From the NCBI GenBank assembly GCA_000961585.1, contig LADN01000051.1, forward strand, positions 1 through 64,000: a stretch of DNA of 64,000 nt, in the 5' to 3' direction. Positions within the stretch are counted from its first letter, which is position 1; each line of letters starts with the position of its first letter. Under the pieces are notes generated by a model. The model ran no database searches, was not told the origin of the DNA, and saw only the letters and a list, made by a program, of their open reading frames with translations. Positions 1 through 8,682 of this stretch are shown here, piece by piece. This DNA comes from Peptococcaceae bacterium BRH_c4a. Lineage in GTDB: Bacteria > Bacillota > Desulfotomaculia > Desulfotomaculales > Desulfocucumaceae. The translations under genes were made by a program, and so were the position numbers.

Positions 1-190
1 CGGCTCGGCATTCCGTAGGCTCGGTCGTTAAGAGACAGTAGCAGCCTCCGGTACATTCCGCACGGACTTAAATCACTCCCCCTCACTGCATGTCGCTGTG
101 GGGTCGCTTGAGGGTCGCTTTTAAGGCAGGCTGTCACCATTCTGGATTCTGGCTCCTGGCTCCTGGATTCCGCCGTCTGCAAGACGGCAA
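1..190 (-). repeat. Long-hairpin interspersed element, copy A (truncated by window start)
   Basis: This is the head half of a family of about 450-bp elements also found near 12185, 31261, 56258 and 59106. It reads in reverse here. The conserved parts are the CGGAATGCCGA-type arm at the window edge, the AGAGACAG arm, a stretch matching TCACTGCATGTCGCTGTGG, degenerate CTGGCTC heptamers, and the head hairpin around 171-190 (GCCGTCTGCAAGACGGC). A short decayed relative of the same head lies at 214-262. It has no coding content. The rest of the copy lies outside the window. Confidence 0.8.
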
Positions 191-213
191 CGCCCGTCAG
201 GGCGTTTTTTTAT
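190..213 (+). terminator. Terminator-like hairpin at the head of copy A
   Basis: AACGCCC, loop GTCA and GGGCGTT are followed by a run of seven T. It occupies the slot that in other copies holds the stem AACCGCC/GGCGGT, so it is probably part of the element rather than of a gene. Confidence 0.6.
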
Positions 214-271
214 AAGGTCGCTCCTAAAGCAGGCTGTTACTATTCTGACTCCTGGCTCCTGAATTCTGAAG

Positions 272-1861
272 TTACGCCACCGTTCTGTCGGCGTAACTCC
301 TAAAATCTATATCGGGGAAGGCATTGTTTTTGGATTCAAGATGATACAGCCATCCCTCGTCTATTCTATTTTCCTTAATTTCATAGTAAAGCCTCAGGAA
401 GTTGTCCAGGTGTGTTTTTGTGCGGCGGACGGCGTATTCTGTCATGGTTCCGGTATTCATTATAAACGCCCAGTCGCTGCTCTGGGCCAGCATCAGTTCC
501 CGGGCCGCCTGATTAAGTGCCCTGACCTGAAGTCCCGCGGCATGGTAAAGCTTTTCCGCCAGTTCCACCATTCTGTCTGAAGCCACATGCAGATGTTTGT
601 ATATCCAGTCGTTTTTATCGCACAGCCACACCTCGTTGTAGCCCTTGTGGCCCCAGCTGGAGGCGCAGGGGGTGGCGACCTGATTGTAACCATGACGCTT
701 CAGATATTCTCCGGGAGTGATCAGGCTGAAGGTGTTTTGGTCGAAATGAATTTTCTTCATCAGTATTTCCAGCCAAAGAGGTCCTTCAAACCACCAGTGT
801 CCAAAAAGTTCGGCATCATAGGGAGCCACTATAATGGGCGGCCGGTCCATGATGCTGCTTATAAATTCCACCTGAAGTTTCCTGTTGAACATAAAGTTGC
901 CGGCGTGGATGGCGGCTTTTTCCCTGGCGTTTGAAGGCACATAGGCTTCCTTGTGGTCACTTTTCCCAGTGATGCGGAAATGCTTTATGCCGGTATGAAT
1001 CCTTATTCCGTCAGGGTGTATGTAAGGTTTAACATACTCGAAATCAAGATCGAATCCTATATCCCTGTAAAACTCACGGTAGTCAAAATCCCCGGGATAT
1101 CCCTCGTTTGAGCTCCATACCTGCTTGGAGGATTCGGTGTCCCTGCCGAAGGCAGCAACTCCAGAAGGGCAGAATATTGGGGCATATACCCCATACCTGG
1201 GCCTGTGAGAGGCAAACAGCAATCCATGGGTATCCAGAATAAAGTACTTTAGCCCGTAATCCTTAAGCAATGGGTCAATACCCGGTGTATATGCGCATTC
1301 GGGGAGCCATATCCCCTCAGGCTGCCGCCCTGTCTGTCTGGCATGAAGATCTACTGCCGTTCTTATTTGCGCGCGGATGGCGTTTTTATTATTCATCATA
1401 AGGGGCAGAAAACCATGGGTCGCGGCGCAGGTCATTATTTCCAGGCGGTCAAGATCCTGGAATTTTTTAAACGCCTTGACCAAATTTCCTTGATAACTAT
1501 AAAAAGTATCCCTGGACCGTTTAAACTGATCCTGGTACATAAGGGCACTTTGGTGAAAGGGAGTGTTGTAGGTTCTTCCGGCCTCTTTATCCGACAGTTC
1601 AATGATTTTATTGAGATGCCTGGAATATCGTTCCTGCAGAAGTCCGTCGGTGAGCATGGAGAGCAAAGTTGGTGACAGACTTATGGTGAGTCTGAAAGGA
1701 ACCCCTTCCTCCGCCAACCTCTCAAAAGCATTGATTAACGGTATATAGGTTTCAGTGATAGCCTCGAAAAGCCATTTTTCCTCAAGAAAGTTTTCATGCT
1801 CCGGATGCCTGACGTAAGGGAGGTGGGCATGCAGTATCATACACAGGTAACCTTTATACAT
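272..1861 (-). CDS. GH57-family 1,4-alpha-glucan branching enzyme
   Basis: The 529-residue protein matches the GH57 branching enzyme type (the DUF1957/TK1436-like group). It would introduce alpha-1,6 branches into glycogen-like glucan in the cytoplasm. The N-terminus carries the GH57 signature HAHLPYVRHPE at residues 11-21. The probable nucleophile is E188 in GIWLPECAY, and the probable acid/base is D349 in PYDAELFGHWWFEGP. These assignments follow the family pattern. The ATG start at 1861 has an upstream GGAGG on the minus strand. The DUF4912 gene lies directly upstream on the same strand 27 bp away, so the two are probably cotranscribed. No other glycogen genes are in the window. Confidence 0.85.
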   Translation of the reverse strand: MYKGYLCMILHAHLPYVRHPEHENFLEEKWLFEAITETYIPLINAFERLAEEGVPFRLTISLSPTLLSMLTDGLLQERYSRHLNKIIELSDKEAGRTYNTPFHQSALMYQDQFKRSRDTFYSYQGNLVKAFKKFQDLDRLEIMTCAATHGFLPLMMNNKNAIRAQIRTAVDLHARQTGRQPEGIWLPECAYTPGIDPLLKDYGLKYFILDTHGLLFASHRPRYGVYAPIFCPSGVAAFGRDTESSKQVWSSNEGYPGDFDYREFYRDIGFDLDFEYVKPYIHPDGIRIHTGIKHFRITGKSDHKEAYVPSNAREKAAIHAGNFMFNRKLQVEFISSIMDRPPIIVAPYDAELFGHWWFEGPLWLEILMKKIHFDQNTFSLITPGEYLKRHGYNQVATPCASSWGHKGYNEVWLCDKNDWIYKHLHVASDRMVELAEKLYHAAGLQVRALNQAARELMLAQSSDWAFIMNTGTMTEYAVRRTKTHLDNFLRLYYEIKENRIDEGWLYHLESKNNAFPDIDFRSYADRTVA

Positions 1862-1888
1862 AATTTCCTCCGGATAGTTTTATATATT

Positions 1889-2602
1889 TTAGTTTACGTG
1901 CGAATCATAAAAACCAGGTGAGCTAATCCCCAGGGGGATCTCCCCCATCCTCTCGCTAATCTCTTCAATTATCAACGGAGAGCTTATTCCCATTTGGAAT
2001 TTAGTGTAAAGCCCCTCTATCCACATCCATTCTTCATCGAGCCTGTCAGAAAGAGAATCCCTTGGTGTCGTAACTATGTTGGACCGAAGAAGGGTGATAA
2101 AACTTCCGTCCGGAAACAGCCTCCCTAGGTCAACGCAGAAGGAACGGTTGGCCTCAGCTGCGTTTATGTGCCAGTCATCAGCATTCCCACCCAGAGCGCA
2201 ATCAAAATAACGATTGGCGTTGGCGCCGTTAAAAATAATTCCGGTAACGTCATAAACCCTCAGCACGGGCTTTGAGTTCTCCCATATCATAGGGCCGTAT
2301 CTGGAGGTTATTTCCTCCATGCTGGTGGCCGTGATTTCCCAGTAGGCATAGAGCCAATACGGATCCTTTACCATAAGGATTAACCGGTCTATGCCGTATG
2401 ATCCGGGAAGTTCGGGCACCGGCTCCGGGGTTTGCTGCGGCGCCGGAATGGACAGTTCCCCGGCATACTCTTCCATGAACAGGGGTTTCTCTTGCTTTAT
2501 TTCTGGTTTACTGGCCTGCCGTGATTTGAGGAACGGCCACAGCGTGTAAGCCAGTAACAATATTATTGCTATCCCGATGACCATTGGCAAAAATGCTGGC
2601 AA
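1889..2602 (-). CDS. DUF4912 domain protein with N-terminal membrane anchor
   Basis: This 237-residue protein starts at a TTG preceded by GGGAGGGG. Residues 4-25 are a single hydrophobic segment, followed by a proline-rich linker (about 45-65). A DUF4912-like domain follows from about residue 70, with the motif DPYWLYAYWEIT typical of that family. The function of the domain is not established. In Firmicutes it is often found next to GH57 branching enzymes, as here, so a role linked to glucan or cell-surface polysaccharide is plausible but only inferred. It is the first gene of a two-gene minus-strand unit. Confidence 0.7.
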   Translation of the reverse strand: MPAFLPMVIGIAIILLLAYTLWPFLKSRQASKPEIKQEKPLFMEEYAGELSIPAPQQTPEPVPELPGSYGIDRLILMVKDPYWLYAYWEITATSMEEITSRYGPMIWENSKPVLRVYDVTGIIFNGANANRYFDCALGGNADDWHINAAEANRSFCVDLGRLFPDGSFITLLRSNIVTTPRDSLSDRLDEEWMWIEGLYTKFQMGISSPLIIEEISERMGEIPLGISSPGFYDSHVN

Positions 2603-2861
2603 ACGTTACCCCTCCCTGGTGAAATATTTATCCAATATCAGATGGGTTAAATAATGGTTTTATTATTGCCATGGGCGTAGGGTTATAATCATCAGATAAG
2701 GTGTCTGAACCGTTTATAAGAGGGAGATAGATTAATAAACAGATTTTGCAACAAAAAATATTATTCCTTGAAAACTGAAAAAAAATACTCTTTAAACCTT
2801 TTAAAAAAGACAGACCGGTGATAATATCTTTTGTGAGTTCAGGTAAAAAGGGGCGAATTAT

Positions 2862-3293
2862 ATGTTTGAAAATCCTTCTGACAATCAAATAAAGGAAATA
2901 CTGCAAAAATCGAAGAATATTGCCGTGGTGGGACTATCCGGGAACAGCGAAAAGGACAGCTATCGGGTAGCCCGGTACATGATGGAAAAGGGTTACAAAA
3001 TAATACCGGTTAATCCCGGAGAGGATCAAATAATGGGCCTGAAGTCATATCCGGATCTGACTTCAATTTCAGAAAGAATAGACATTGTTAACGTGTTCAG
3101 GCGTAGTGAATTCCTCCCCTCAGTGGCGGAAGAGGCCCTGCAGGTGAGGCCGGACTGTATATGGACCCAGTTGGGAGTGGCGGAAGAGGGTTCGGCCGCC
3201 AGGGCACAAAGCCAAGGAATCACTGTGGTAATGAACCGCTGTATTAAAATTGAACATGAGCGCCTGCTGGCGGAACACCATGAAAAACAATAG
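2862..3293 (+). CDS. CoA-binding (YccU-type) protein
   Basis: This 143-residue, single-domain protein has a CoA-binding Rossmann fold. The N-terminal motif VVGLSGNSEKDSYRVARYM is the dinucleotide/CoA loop. VNPGEDQIMGLKSYPDL and the later segment VMNRCIKIEH match the YccU/COG1832 pattern. The family resembles the CoA-binding domain of succinyl-CoA synthetase alpha but lacks catalytic domains. Its exact role is unknown. The start is ATG with AAAGGGG upstream. The coding end overlaps nth by 14 bp, which suggests translational coupling. Confidence 0.8.
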   Translation: MFENPSDNQIKEILQKSKNIAVVGLSGNSEKDSYRVARYMMEKGYKIIPVNPGEDQIMGLKSYPDLTSISERIDIVNVFRRSEFLPSVAEEALQVRPDCIWTQLGVAEEGSAARAQSQGITVVMNRCIKIEHERLLAEHHEKQ

Positions 3294-3933
3294 CTTCACA
3301 GTCAAACAGGAAATCCTTAAGGAACTAGGGGGGCTTTACCCTGAGGCACGGACAGAACTGGAGTACGGCAGCACATTTCAGCTTTTAGTGGCGGTAATGC
3401 TATCCGCCCAGTGTACCGACCGACAGGTAAACAGAATCACCTCCGGACTATTCCAAAAGTACGTTAAGCCTGAGGACTTCGCACATCTGGAATGGGAGGA
3501 TTTGGCCGGGGAAATAAAGGGCTGCGGGCTGTACAGGAACAAAAGCCGCAACATCATCAAGACCAGCCGCATACTGGAGGAAAAATACCATTCCCGGGTT
3601 CCCGGTGACCGGGAGGCCCTGGAGTCTCTTCCCGGAGTGGGCAGAAAAACAGCAAATGTTGTTTTGAATATAGCCTTTGGCAGGCCGGTGATGCCAGTGG
3701 ATACCCATGTTTTCAGGATTTCCCGCCGGCTGGGCCTGTCAGCTGGAAAAACCCCGGCTGCGGTTGAAAAGGATCTCCAGGCCATTGTTCCCCCTGAGTG
3801 GATGGGGAAAATTCATCACTGCCTTATTTTACATGGCCGCCATATATGCAGGGCCCGCAGCCCTCTTTGCGGAAAATGCACACTATCCGTCCTGTGCCTG
3901 AAAAACCGGATGGCGGTGGTGGGAGAACAGTGA
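3280..3933 (+). CDS. nth: Endonuclease III, DNA glycosylase/AP lyase
   Basis: This 217-residue base-excision repair enzyme removes oxidised pyrimidines and cleaves the AP site. The helix-hairpin-helix LPGVGRKTANVVLNIAFG contains the catalytic Lys. The catalytic Asp is in VDTHVFR. The [4Fe-4S] ligands follow the pattern C-X6-C-X2-C-X5-C near the C-terminus (CRARSPLCGKC and onward). An upstream in-frame start at 3250 is possible. The ATG at 3280 gives the normal family N-terminus and overlaps the preceding gene by 14 bp. Confidence 0.92.
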   Translation: MKNNSFTVKQEILKELGGLYPEARTELEYGSTFQLLVAVMLSAQCTDRQVNRITSGLFQKYVKPEDFAHLEWEDLAGEIKGCGLYRNKSRNIIKTSRILEEKYHSRVPGDREALESLPGVGRKTANVVLNIAFGRPVMPVDTHVFRISRRLGLSAGKTPAAVEKDLQAIVPPEWMGKIHHCLILHGRHICRARSPLCGKCTLSVLCLKNRMAVVGEQ

Positions 3934-3968
3934 TTTAACGATGGCGCAAAAAAATTGAGGTGGTAAAT

Positions 3969-4427
3969 TTGCGGGTGGTCCTGGTGGAGCCGGAGATACC
4001 GGCCAATACCGGTAATATTGCAAGGACCTGCGCAGTTACCGGAACAGAGCTTTTTTTAGTGCGGCCCCTGGGTTTTTCCATTGAGGACAGGTATCTTAAA
4101 AGGGCCGGGCTGGATTACTGGCACATGGTCAGAATACATGTATACGACAGCTTTGCCGATCTGGCCCGGGATTATAAAGAAGAAAGGTTTTTTTACCTTT
4201 CCACCAGGGGGAAAAAGTTTTACAGCGACTTCCAATACAGTGATAAGGACTTTCTGGTGTTCGGCAAAGAAACTGCCGGGCTGCCTGATTATGTGCTGAA
4301 GGGCAATGAGGAGTACACCCTGAGGGTTCCCATGAAGCCCGGCAGCAGGTCCTTAAACCTCTCCAACACAGTGGCCCTCGTTCTTTTTGAGGGATTGAGG
4401 CAGCAGGGGTTTCAGGGAATGATCTGA
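3969..4427 (+). CDS. trmL: tRNA (cytidine/uridine-34-2'-O)-methyltransferase
   Basis: This is a 152-residue SPOUT-class methyltransferase of the TrmL/YibK type, which methylates the wobble ribose of tRNA-Leu isoacceptors. Motifs include VEPEIPANTGNIARTC at the N-terminus, FGKETAGLP in the middle, and a C-terminal trefoil-knot segment RSLNLSNTVALVLFE that forms the AdoMet pocket. A GTG at 3960 is in frame. The TTG at 3969 is preferred because GAGGTGG lies 6 bp before it and the family normally begins directly with the first beta strand. It lies 36 bp after nth. Confidence 0.88.
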   Translation: MRVVLVEPEIPANTGNIARTCAVTGTELFLVRPLGFSIEDRYLKRAGLDYWHMVRIHVYDSFADLARDYKEERFFYLSTRGKKFYSDFQYSDKDFLVFGKETAGLPDYVLKGNEEYTLRVPMKPGSRSLNLSNTVALVLFEGLRQQGFQGMI

Positions 4428-4541
4428 GCGGCCCGGATAAATAATTGTCGGAAGTGGTGACAATGCTATAAAGAAGGATTTAACCCGTGGTAATAGAATA
4501 TAGATGTATATAAATATTGACACATTTAGAATGAGGTAAAA

Positions 4542-5432
4542 ATGATGAACACTGGTCTGAGGGATCTTAAAAATGCAATGGAGCGACAGGGCTATATATG
4601 CGGGGACGATCTGGCGGTAACGGTGTATCTTGCCCTTACCCTGAAAAAGCCTCTGCTGGTTGAAGGGGCGCCCGGTGTGGGAAAAACAGAAATTGCCAAG
4701 GTGCTGGGAAGGGTTTTCGAAACCGAGGTGATCCGGCTGCAGTGCTATGAGGGTCTTGATGAGAATAAAGCGCTTTACGAATGGAACTACCAAAGACAGC
4801 TTCTAAAAATACAGATAATGAAGGACAAATGCCGGCAGGAGGATATGGAAAAGGATCTGTTTGACGAGGAGTATCTTCTGAAGAGGCCTCTCTTAAAGGC
4901 CATAAGGTCGGATAAGAGGGTTGTTCTTCTGATTGACGAAGTGGATAAGGTTGATGAGCCCTTTGAGGCTTTTCTTTTTGAGCTTCTGTCTGATTTTCAG
5001 GTCTCCATTCCTGAACTTGGAACTCTGTCCGCCAGGCATATTCCCATAGTGGTGCTTACAAGCAACGGCGACAGGGAGCTTTCTGACGGTCTGAAGAGGC
5101 GGTGCGTTTACCTTTATATAGATTATCCCGATATTGAAAAGGAAGTAAAAATATTGCAGACCAAGGTTCCCGAGGCCGGTGAAAGACTTAACCGGGAGGT
5201 GGCGGCGGCTGTAAACTACCTCAGGTCAAACCTGGATCTGCGTAAGCAGCCCTCTATATCCGAGTCCCTGGACTGGGCCAGGGCCTTGCTTGCCCTTAAC
5301 GCCGACGGCCTCACCATTGAGAATATATCGGCCACCACCAATCTGCTTATGAAAAACCGTGAAGACAGTTTGCAGCTTTTAGATCCGGGAGTTTTGAGAG
5401 ACATAGTAAAACATGTGACTAATCCCTCCTAA
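4542..5432 (+). CDS. MoxR-type AAA+ ATPase
   Basis: This 296-residue AAA+ protein has Walker A GAPGVGKTE at residues 42-50 and Walker B VVLLIDEVDK near 130, followed by sensor-like LTSNGDREL and the arginine-finger region LKRRCVYLYID. MoxR ATPases act as chaperone-like activators together with VWA-domain partners. The partner is encoded 26 bp downstream. This pair resembles the CoxD/CoxE arrangement seen near carbon monoxide dehydrogenase or hydrogenase maturation genes. The CODH genes here are 29 kb away and of the Ni type, so the client is unknown. Confidence 0.85.
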   Translation: MMNTGLRDLKNAMERQGYICGDDLAVTVYLALTLKKPLLVEGAPGVGKTEIAKVLGRVFETEVIRLQCYEGLDENKALYEWNYQRQLLKIQIMKDKCRQEDMEKDLFDEEYLLKRPLLKAIRSDKRVVLLIDEVDKVDEPFEAFLFELLSDFQVSIPELGTLSARHIPIVVLTSNGDRELSDGLKRRCVYLYIDYPDIEKEVKILQTKVPEAGERLNREVAAAVNYLRSNLDLRKQPSISESLDWARALLALNADGLTIENISATTNLLMKNREDSLQLLDPGVLRDIVKHVTNPS

Positions 5433-5458
5433 TATGATCTCTAAGCGGGGTGGCGTAA

Positions 5459-6886
5459 TTGGATCTGGATAATGTGACCGCCATATTGGCAGAAGTCGGG
5501 AGTACCGGAAAGGATACCATTGAGTACAACATTACGCGTTTTGCTCAGATATTAAGGCACTTGGGCGTCAGGGTCAGCTTGGCGGAAACCATGGATGCCT
5601 TGGGGGCACTGTCAAAGGCGGACCTTCTCAGCCGGGATCAGGTGAGGGGAGTGTTGCGGGCATGCCTGGCAAAAAGCAGGAAAGAAGCCGGAATATTTGA
5701 GGAGGCCTTTAATCTTTTCTTTGTAACCCCTGAGGAAAAACTTGCCAGACAAACGAACCGCAGAGAAATGCAAACGGAAAGGCGCCGCATTATAAACGAG
5801 GCTCAACAGGAAATAATGGAGGCTGTCAGTGAATGGCAACAGGACGAGCCCGATAAGACAATACTTACCGAAAGCCAGTTGGAGACATTCTCTCTTCTAC
5901 CGGAAGAAGAGAAGGAGAGAATGAAAGAAATACTTGAAAAGATGAAATCAAATCCTGTAAATAACCCCGGTGAACTGATTAACAGGGTTTTGCAGTCATC
6001 TCTGAACTATTGGCGATACCACATGATGAAGAATGCCGAAATGGAAAAAAACGCAGGATTGCCCGATGCCAGGCTGACTGGTGACGAAGAGATGGACGAG
6101 GTTATTCAAAGTGTGGCGGCCCATTTCTACCACAATCCAGGCGACCGGATTATGCACCGGGACATGGAAAGCCTGGAGGACGGCGATATTTCCCGGATGA
6201 CCTCCCTTATAAACTATATCTCGGCGCAGCTTGCCCTGGGTATGAGCAGAAGATACAAAAAAAGCTCCCGGGCGGTATCGGTGGATATAAGGCGGACGCT
6301 TAGAAGGAATATGAGGTACGGAGGTATCCCCATAAACCTAAGTTACCGGTCAAAGCGCAAAAAGAGGCCCCGGTTTTTGCTGATATGCGACGTTTCTGCA
6401 TCCATGGCCAGATACGCCAGGTTTATTATGCAGTTCATGTACGGGCTTGGCAGTGCCCTGGGGGGTATAGAAAGCTTTATATTTTCGGAGGACCTGGAGA
6501 GGATAACTGATTATTTTAACCGGAAAAAGGACTTTACCCAAAGCATGGCCCGGATAATTAATGACAGCAGGCAGTGGGGCAAGTCCACAAATCTATACGT
6601 GTCCCTGGCGACCTTTAACAGTCGGTATAGAAAGTTACTATCACCTGAAACCGTTGTTTTTATTGTAAGTGACGCTAAAACCATATCTCCGGAAAGGGCG
6701 GCAAAGCTTTTAGAGGATATCAAACTCAGATGCGGTCACATTGTCTGGCTGAATACACTGCCGGCCAGGGAGTGGGCAGGGCACCCTCCGATCAAAATAT
6801 TTAAAAAGGTTGTGGACATGTATGAGTGCAATACCCTGTCCCAGCTGGAGAGAACCTTGCGAAGGCAAGTTATGAGGAATATATAA
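5459..6886 (+). CDS. CoxE-like VWA domain protein
   Basis: This 475-residue partner of the preceding MoxR ATPase has a long charged helical region at residues 95-200. A von Willebrand A domain then begins near residue 300 with the MIDAS motif DVSAS in LLICDVSASMARYARF, and the later VFIVSDAK contributes a second metal-site segment. The start is TTG at 5459. The substrate acted on by the pair is not evident from the neighbourhood. Confidence 0.82.
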   Translation: MDLDNVTAILAEVGSTGKDTIEYNITRFAQILRHLGVRVSLAETMDALGALSKADLLSRDQVRGVLRACLAKSRKEAGIFEEAFNLFFVTPEEKLARQTNRREMQTERRRIINEAQQEIMEAVSEWQQDEPDKTILTESQLETFSLLPEEEKERMKEILEKMKSNPVNNPGELINRVLQSSLNYWRYHMMKNAEMEKNAGLPDARLTGDEEMDEVIQSVAAHFYHNPGDRIMHRDMESLEDGDISRMTSLINYISAQLALGMSRRYKKSSRAVSVDIRRTLRRNMRYGGIPINLSYRSKRKKRPRFLLICDVSASMARYARFIMQFMYGLGSALGGIESFIFSEDLERITDYFNRKKDFTQSMARIINDSRQWGKSTNLYVSLATFNSRYRKLLSPETVVFIVSDAKTISPERAAKLLEDIKLRCGHIVWLNTLPAREWAGHPPIKIFKKVVDMYECNTLSQLERTLRRQVMRNI

Positions 6887-6923
6887 CCGTTGGAATATAG
6901 GATCTTCCGGAAGGGGTGGGCAC

Positions 6924-8657
6924 TTGGGAATAAAAAATATCGAAAACTACCTGCTTGATGAGCTTTCAGCCCTTCATTCAATCCATAACCTGGTCATGGG
7001 TATAGATTATCAGGGGCGCATAATAATTTTTAATTCAGCTGCAGAAAGGCTTTTCGGCATAAAGGCCGAAAAGGTCATGGGGCGTTTCATCAATGATGTC
7101 ATTCCCGGCACCGGACTGATGAAGGTGCTTAAAACAGGGACCGGACATATTGGCAGAAAGTTTATGGTGGGTAACACCCTATACATGGTCAACAGAACCC
7201 CCATAATGAAGGGCGACAAAATAGCGGGCGCCATCGGTGTTTGCCAGGAAATTACCGAACTCCAGCACCTGGCGGAAGAACTGGAGGTTGTTAAAGAACT
7301 GAAGGGTACCCTGCAGACCATTTTTGACAGCGCCCATGACGGCTACATGGCGGTTAACAACGATGGTATAATTATAATGATAAACAGGGCCTTTGCCGAG
7401 CTGATAAACCTTCCCTCTCCCGAGCAGGCCATGGGAAAACATGTTAATGAGATTGTAAAAGAGCAAAAGCTCCGGGAGGTGCCGCGCACAGGAAAGCCGC
7501 ACCATGGGGAAATAGTACGCATCAGCGGCAGGGAAACCGTTTTGATGCGTTTTCCTATCCGAAAAGACGGGATAATTATAGGATCGGTCGCCAAGGTGAT
7601 TTTTAAGGATATAAACCAGTTAGTTTCCCTGGCGGAAAAAATAAACGCTCTGAATAAGGAGTTGGATTATTATAAAAATGAACTGAAAAGGGTTCAGGGC
7701 GCCCGGTACACCATCGAAAACCTTATAGGCAGCAGCCCGGTAATGATGAAGCTGAAGGAAACGGTAAGAAGAGTGTCCCAGGGACCTTCAACGGTGTTAA
7801 TCAGGGGAGACAGCGGAACAGGCAAGGAATTGCTGGCCCACGCCCTGCACACAGGGTCCCCCCGCCGCTTCAAGCAGTTTGTAAAGGTTAATTGCGCTGC
7901 AGTTCCGGAAAACCTGCTGGAATCTGAGCTTTTCGGATACCAGGAAGGAGCCTTTACAGGGGCAAGAAAGGGCGGGCAGACGGGTAAATTTGAGCAGGCT
8001 AACGGCGGAACCATCTTCCTCGATGAGATAGGCGATATGCCAATGTTCATGCAGTCGAAGCTATTAAGGGTGCTGCAGGAAAAGGAGATTGAACGCCTGG
8101 GGGAAAACAGGCCCAGGCAGGTGGATGTAAGGGTGGTGGCCGCCTCCAACAGGCCCCTGGAAGAACTTATCAACGAGGGAAGGTTCCGACAGGACCTTTA
8201 TTACCGGCTTAATGTGGTCTCCCTTCAGATCCCGCCTCTCAGGGAGAGGATGGAGGATATAGTTGAGCTTACCATGCATTTTATAAAAAAATTCAACATG
8301 GAATTTGGCCTTAACATTGGAGATATGGAAAAGGATGTTTGGGATCTCTTTCACAGCTATAACTGGCCCGGCAACGTAAGGGAGTTGGAAAATATAATTG
8401 AAAGGGCCTTTAACATGGTGGACAGTGATCTTATATCCCTGTCACATCTCCCGCAATACATGCAAAAGCTGGGCAAGGGGCCCAGGAGGTCGCCGGCGGG
8501 CAAGGGTCTGCCGGCACTGCTGGATCAGGTGGAAAAGGAAGCCATAATAGAGACCCTGGCCTCCACTGGCGGGAACAAGATGCAGGCGGCCCGGTCTCTG
8601 GGGATATCCAGGGCGTGGCTGTATAAAAAAATGAAACAGTACGGCATAAATCTTTAG
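6924..8657 (+). CDS. Sigma-54-dependent transcriptional activator with two PAS domains
   Basis: This 577-residue bacterial enhancer-binding protein starts at a TTG preceded by GGAAGGGG. PAS domains lie at about 12-110 and 125-225, separated by a helical linker. The sigma-54 interaction AAA+ domain spans about 265-495, with Walker A GDSGTGKE and the loop EGAFTGA that contacts sigma-54. The C-terminus (about 535-577) is a Fis-type helix-turn-helix with ARSLGISRAWLYKKM. The PAS ligand and target promoters are unknown. It lies between the MoxR/VWA pair and dnaE, and no clear -24/-12 promoter was found next to it. Confidence 0.9.
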   Translation: MGIKNIENYLLDELSALHSIHNLVMGIDYQGRIIIFNSAAERLFGIKAEKVMGRFINDVIPGTGLMKVLKTGTGHIGRKFMVGNTLYMVNRTPIMKGDKIAGAIGVCQEITELQHLAEELEVVKELKGTLQTIFDSAHDGYMAVNNDGIIIMINRAFAELINLPSPEQAMGKHVNEIVKEQKLREVPRTGKPHHGEIVRISGRETVLMRFPIRKDGIIIGSVAKVIFKDINQLVSLAEKINALNKELDYYKNELKRVQGARYTIENLIGSSPVMMKLKETVRRVSQGPSTVLIRGDSGTGKELLAHALHTGSPRRFKQFVKVNCAAVPENLLESELFGYQEGAFTGARKGGQTGKFEQANGGTIFLDEIGDMPMFMQSKLLRVLQEKEIERLGENRPRQVDVRVVAASNRPLEELINEGRFRQDLYYRLNVVSLQIPPLRERMEDIVELTMHFIKKFNMEFGLNIGDMEKDVWDLFHSYNWPGNVRELENIIERAFNMVDSDLISLSHLPQYMQKLGKGPRRSPAGKGLPALLDQVEKEAIIETLASTGGNKMQAARSLGISRAWLYKKMKQYGINL

Positions 8658-8682
8658 ATAATCTAAAAAGAGGTTGATATTT

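Noticed and set aside
1343-1675. Plus-strand ORFs overlapping the GH57 gene and similar opposite-strand ORFs under dnaE, hdrA and acs genes
   Set aside because: They lie entirely within well-supported genes in another frame, have no ribosome sites, and their composition mirrors the codon bias of the true gene.
4542-6886. MoxR/VWA pair as maturation genes of the nearby CODH
   Set aside because: CoxD/CoxE-like proteins serve Mo-type CO dehydrogenases. The CODH here is the Ni-Fe-S type, has its own CooC genes and is 29 kb away.
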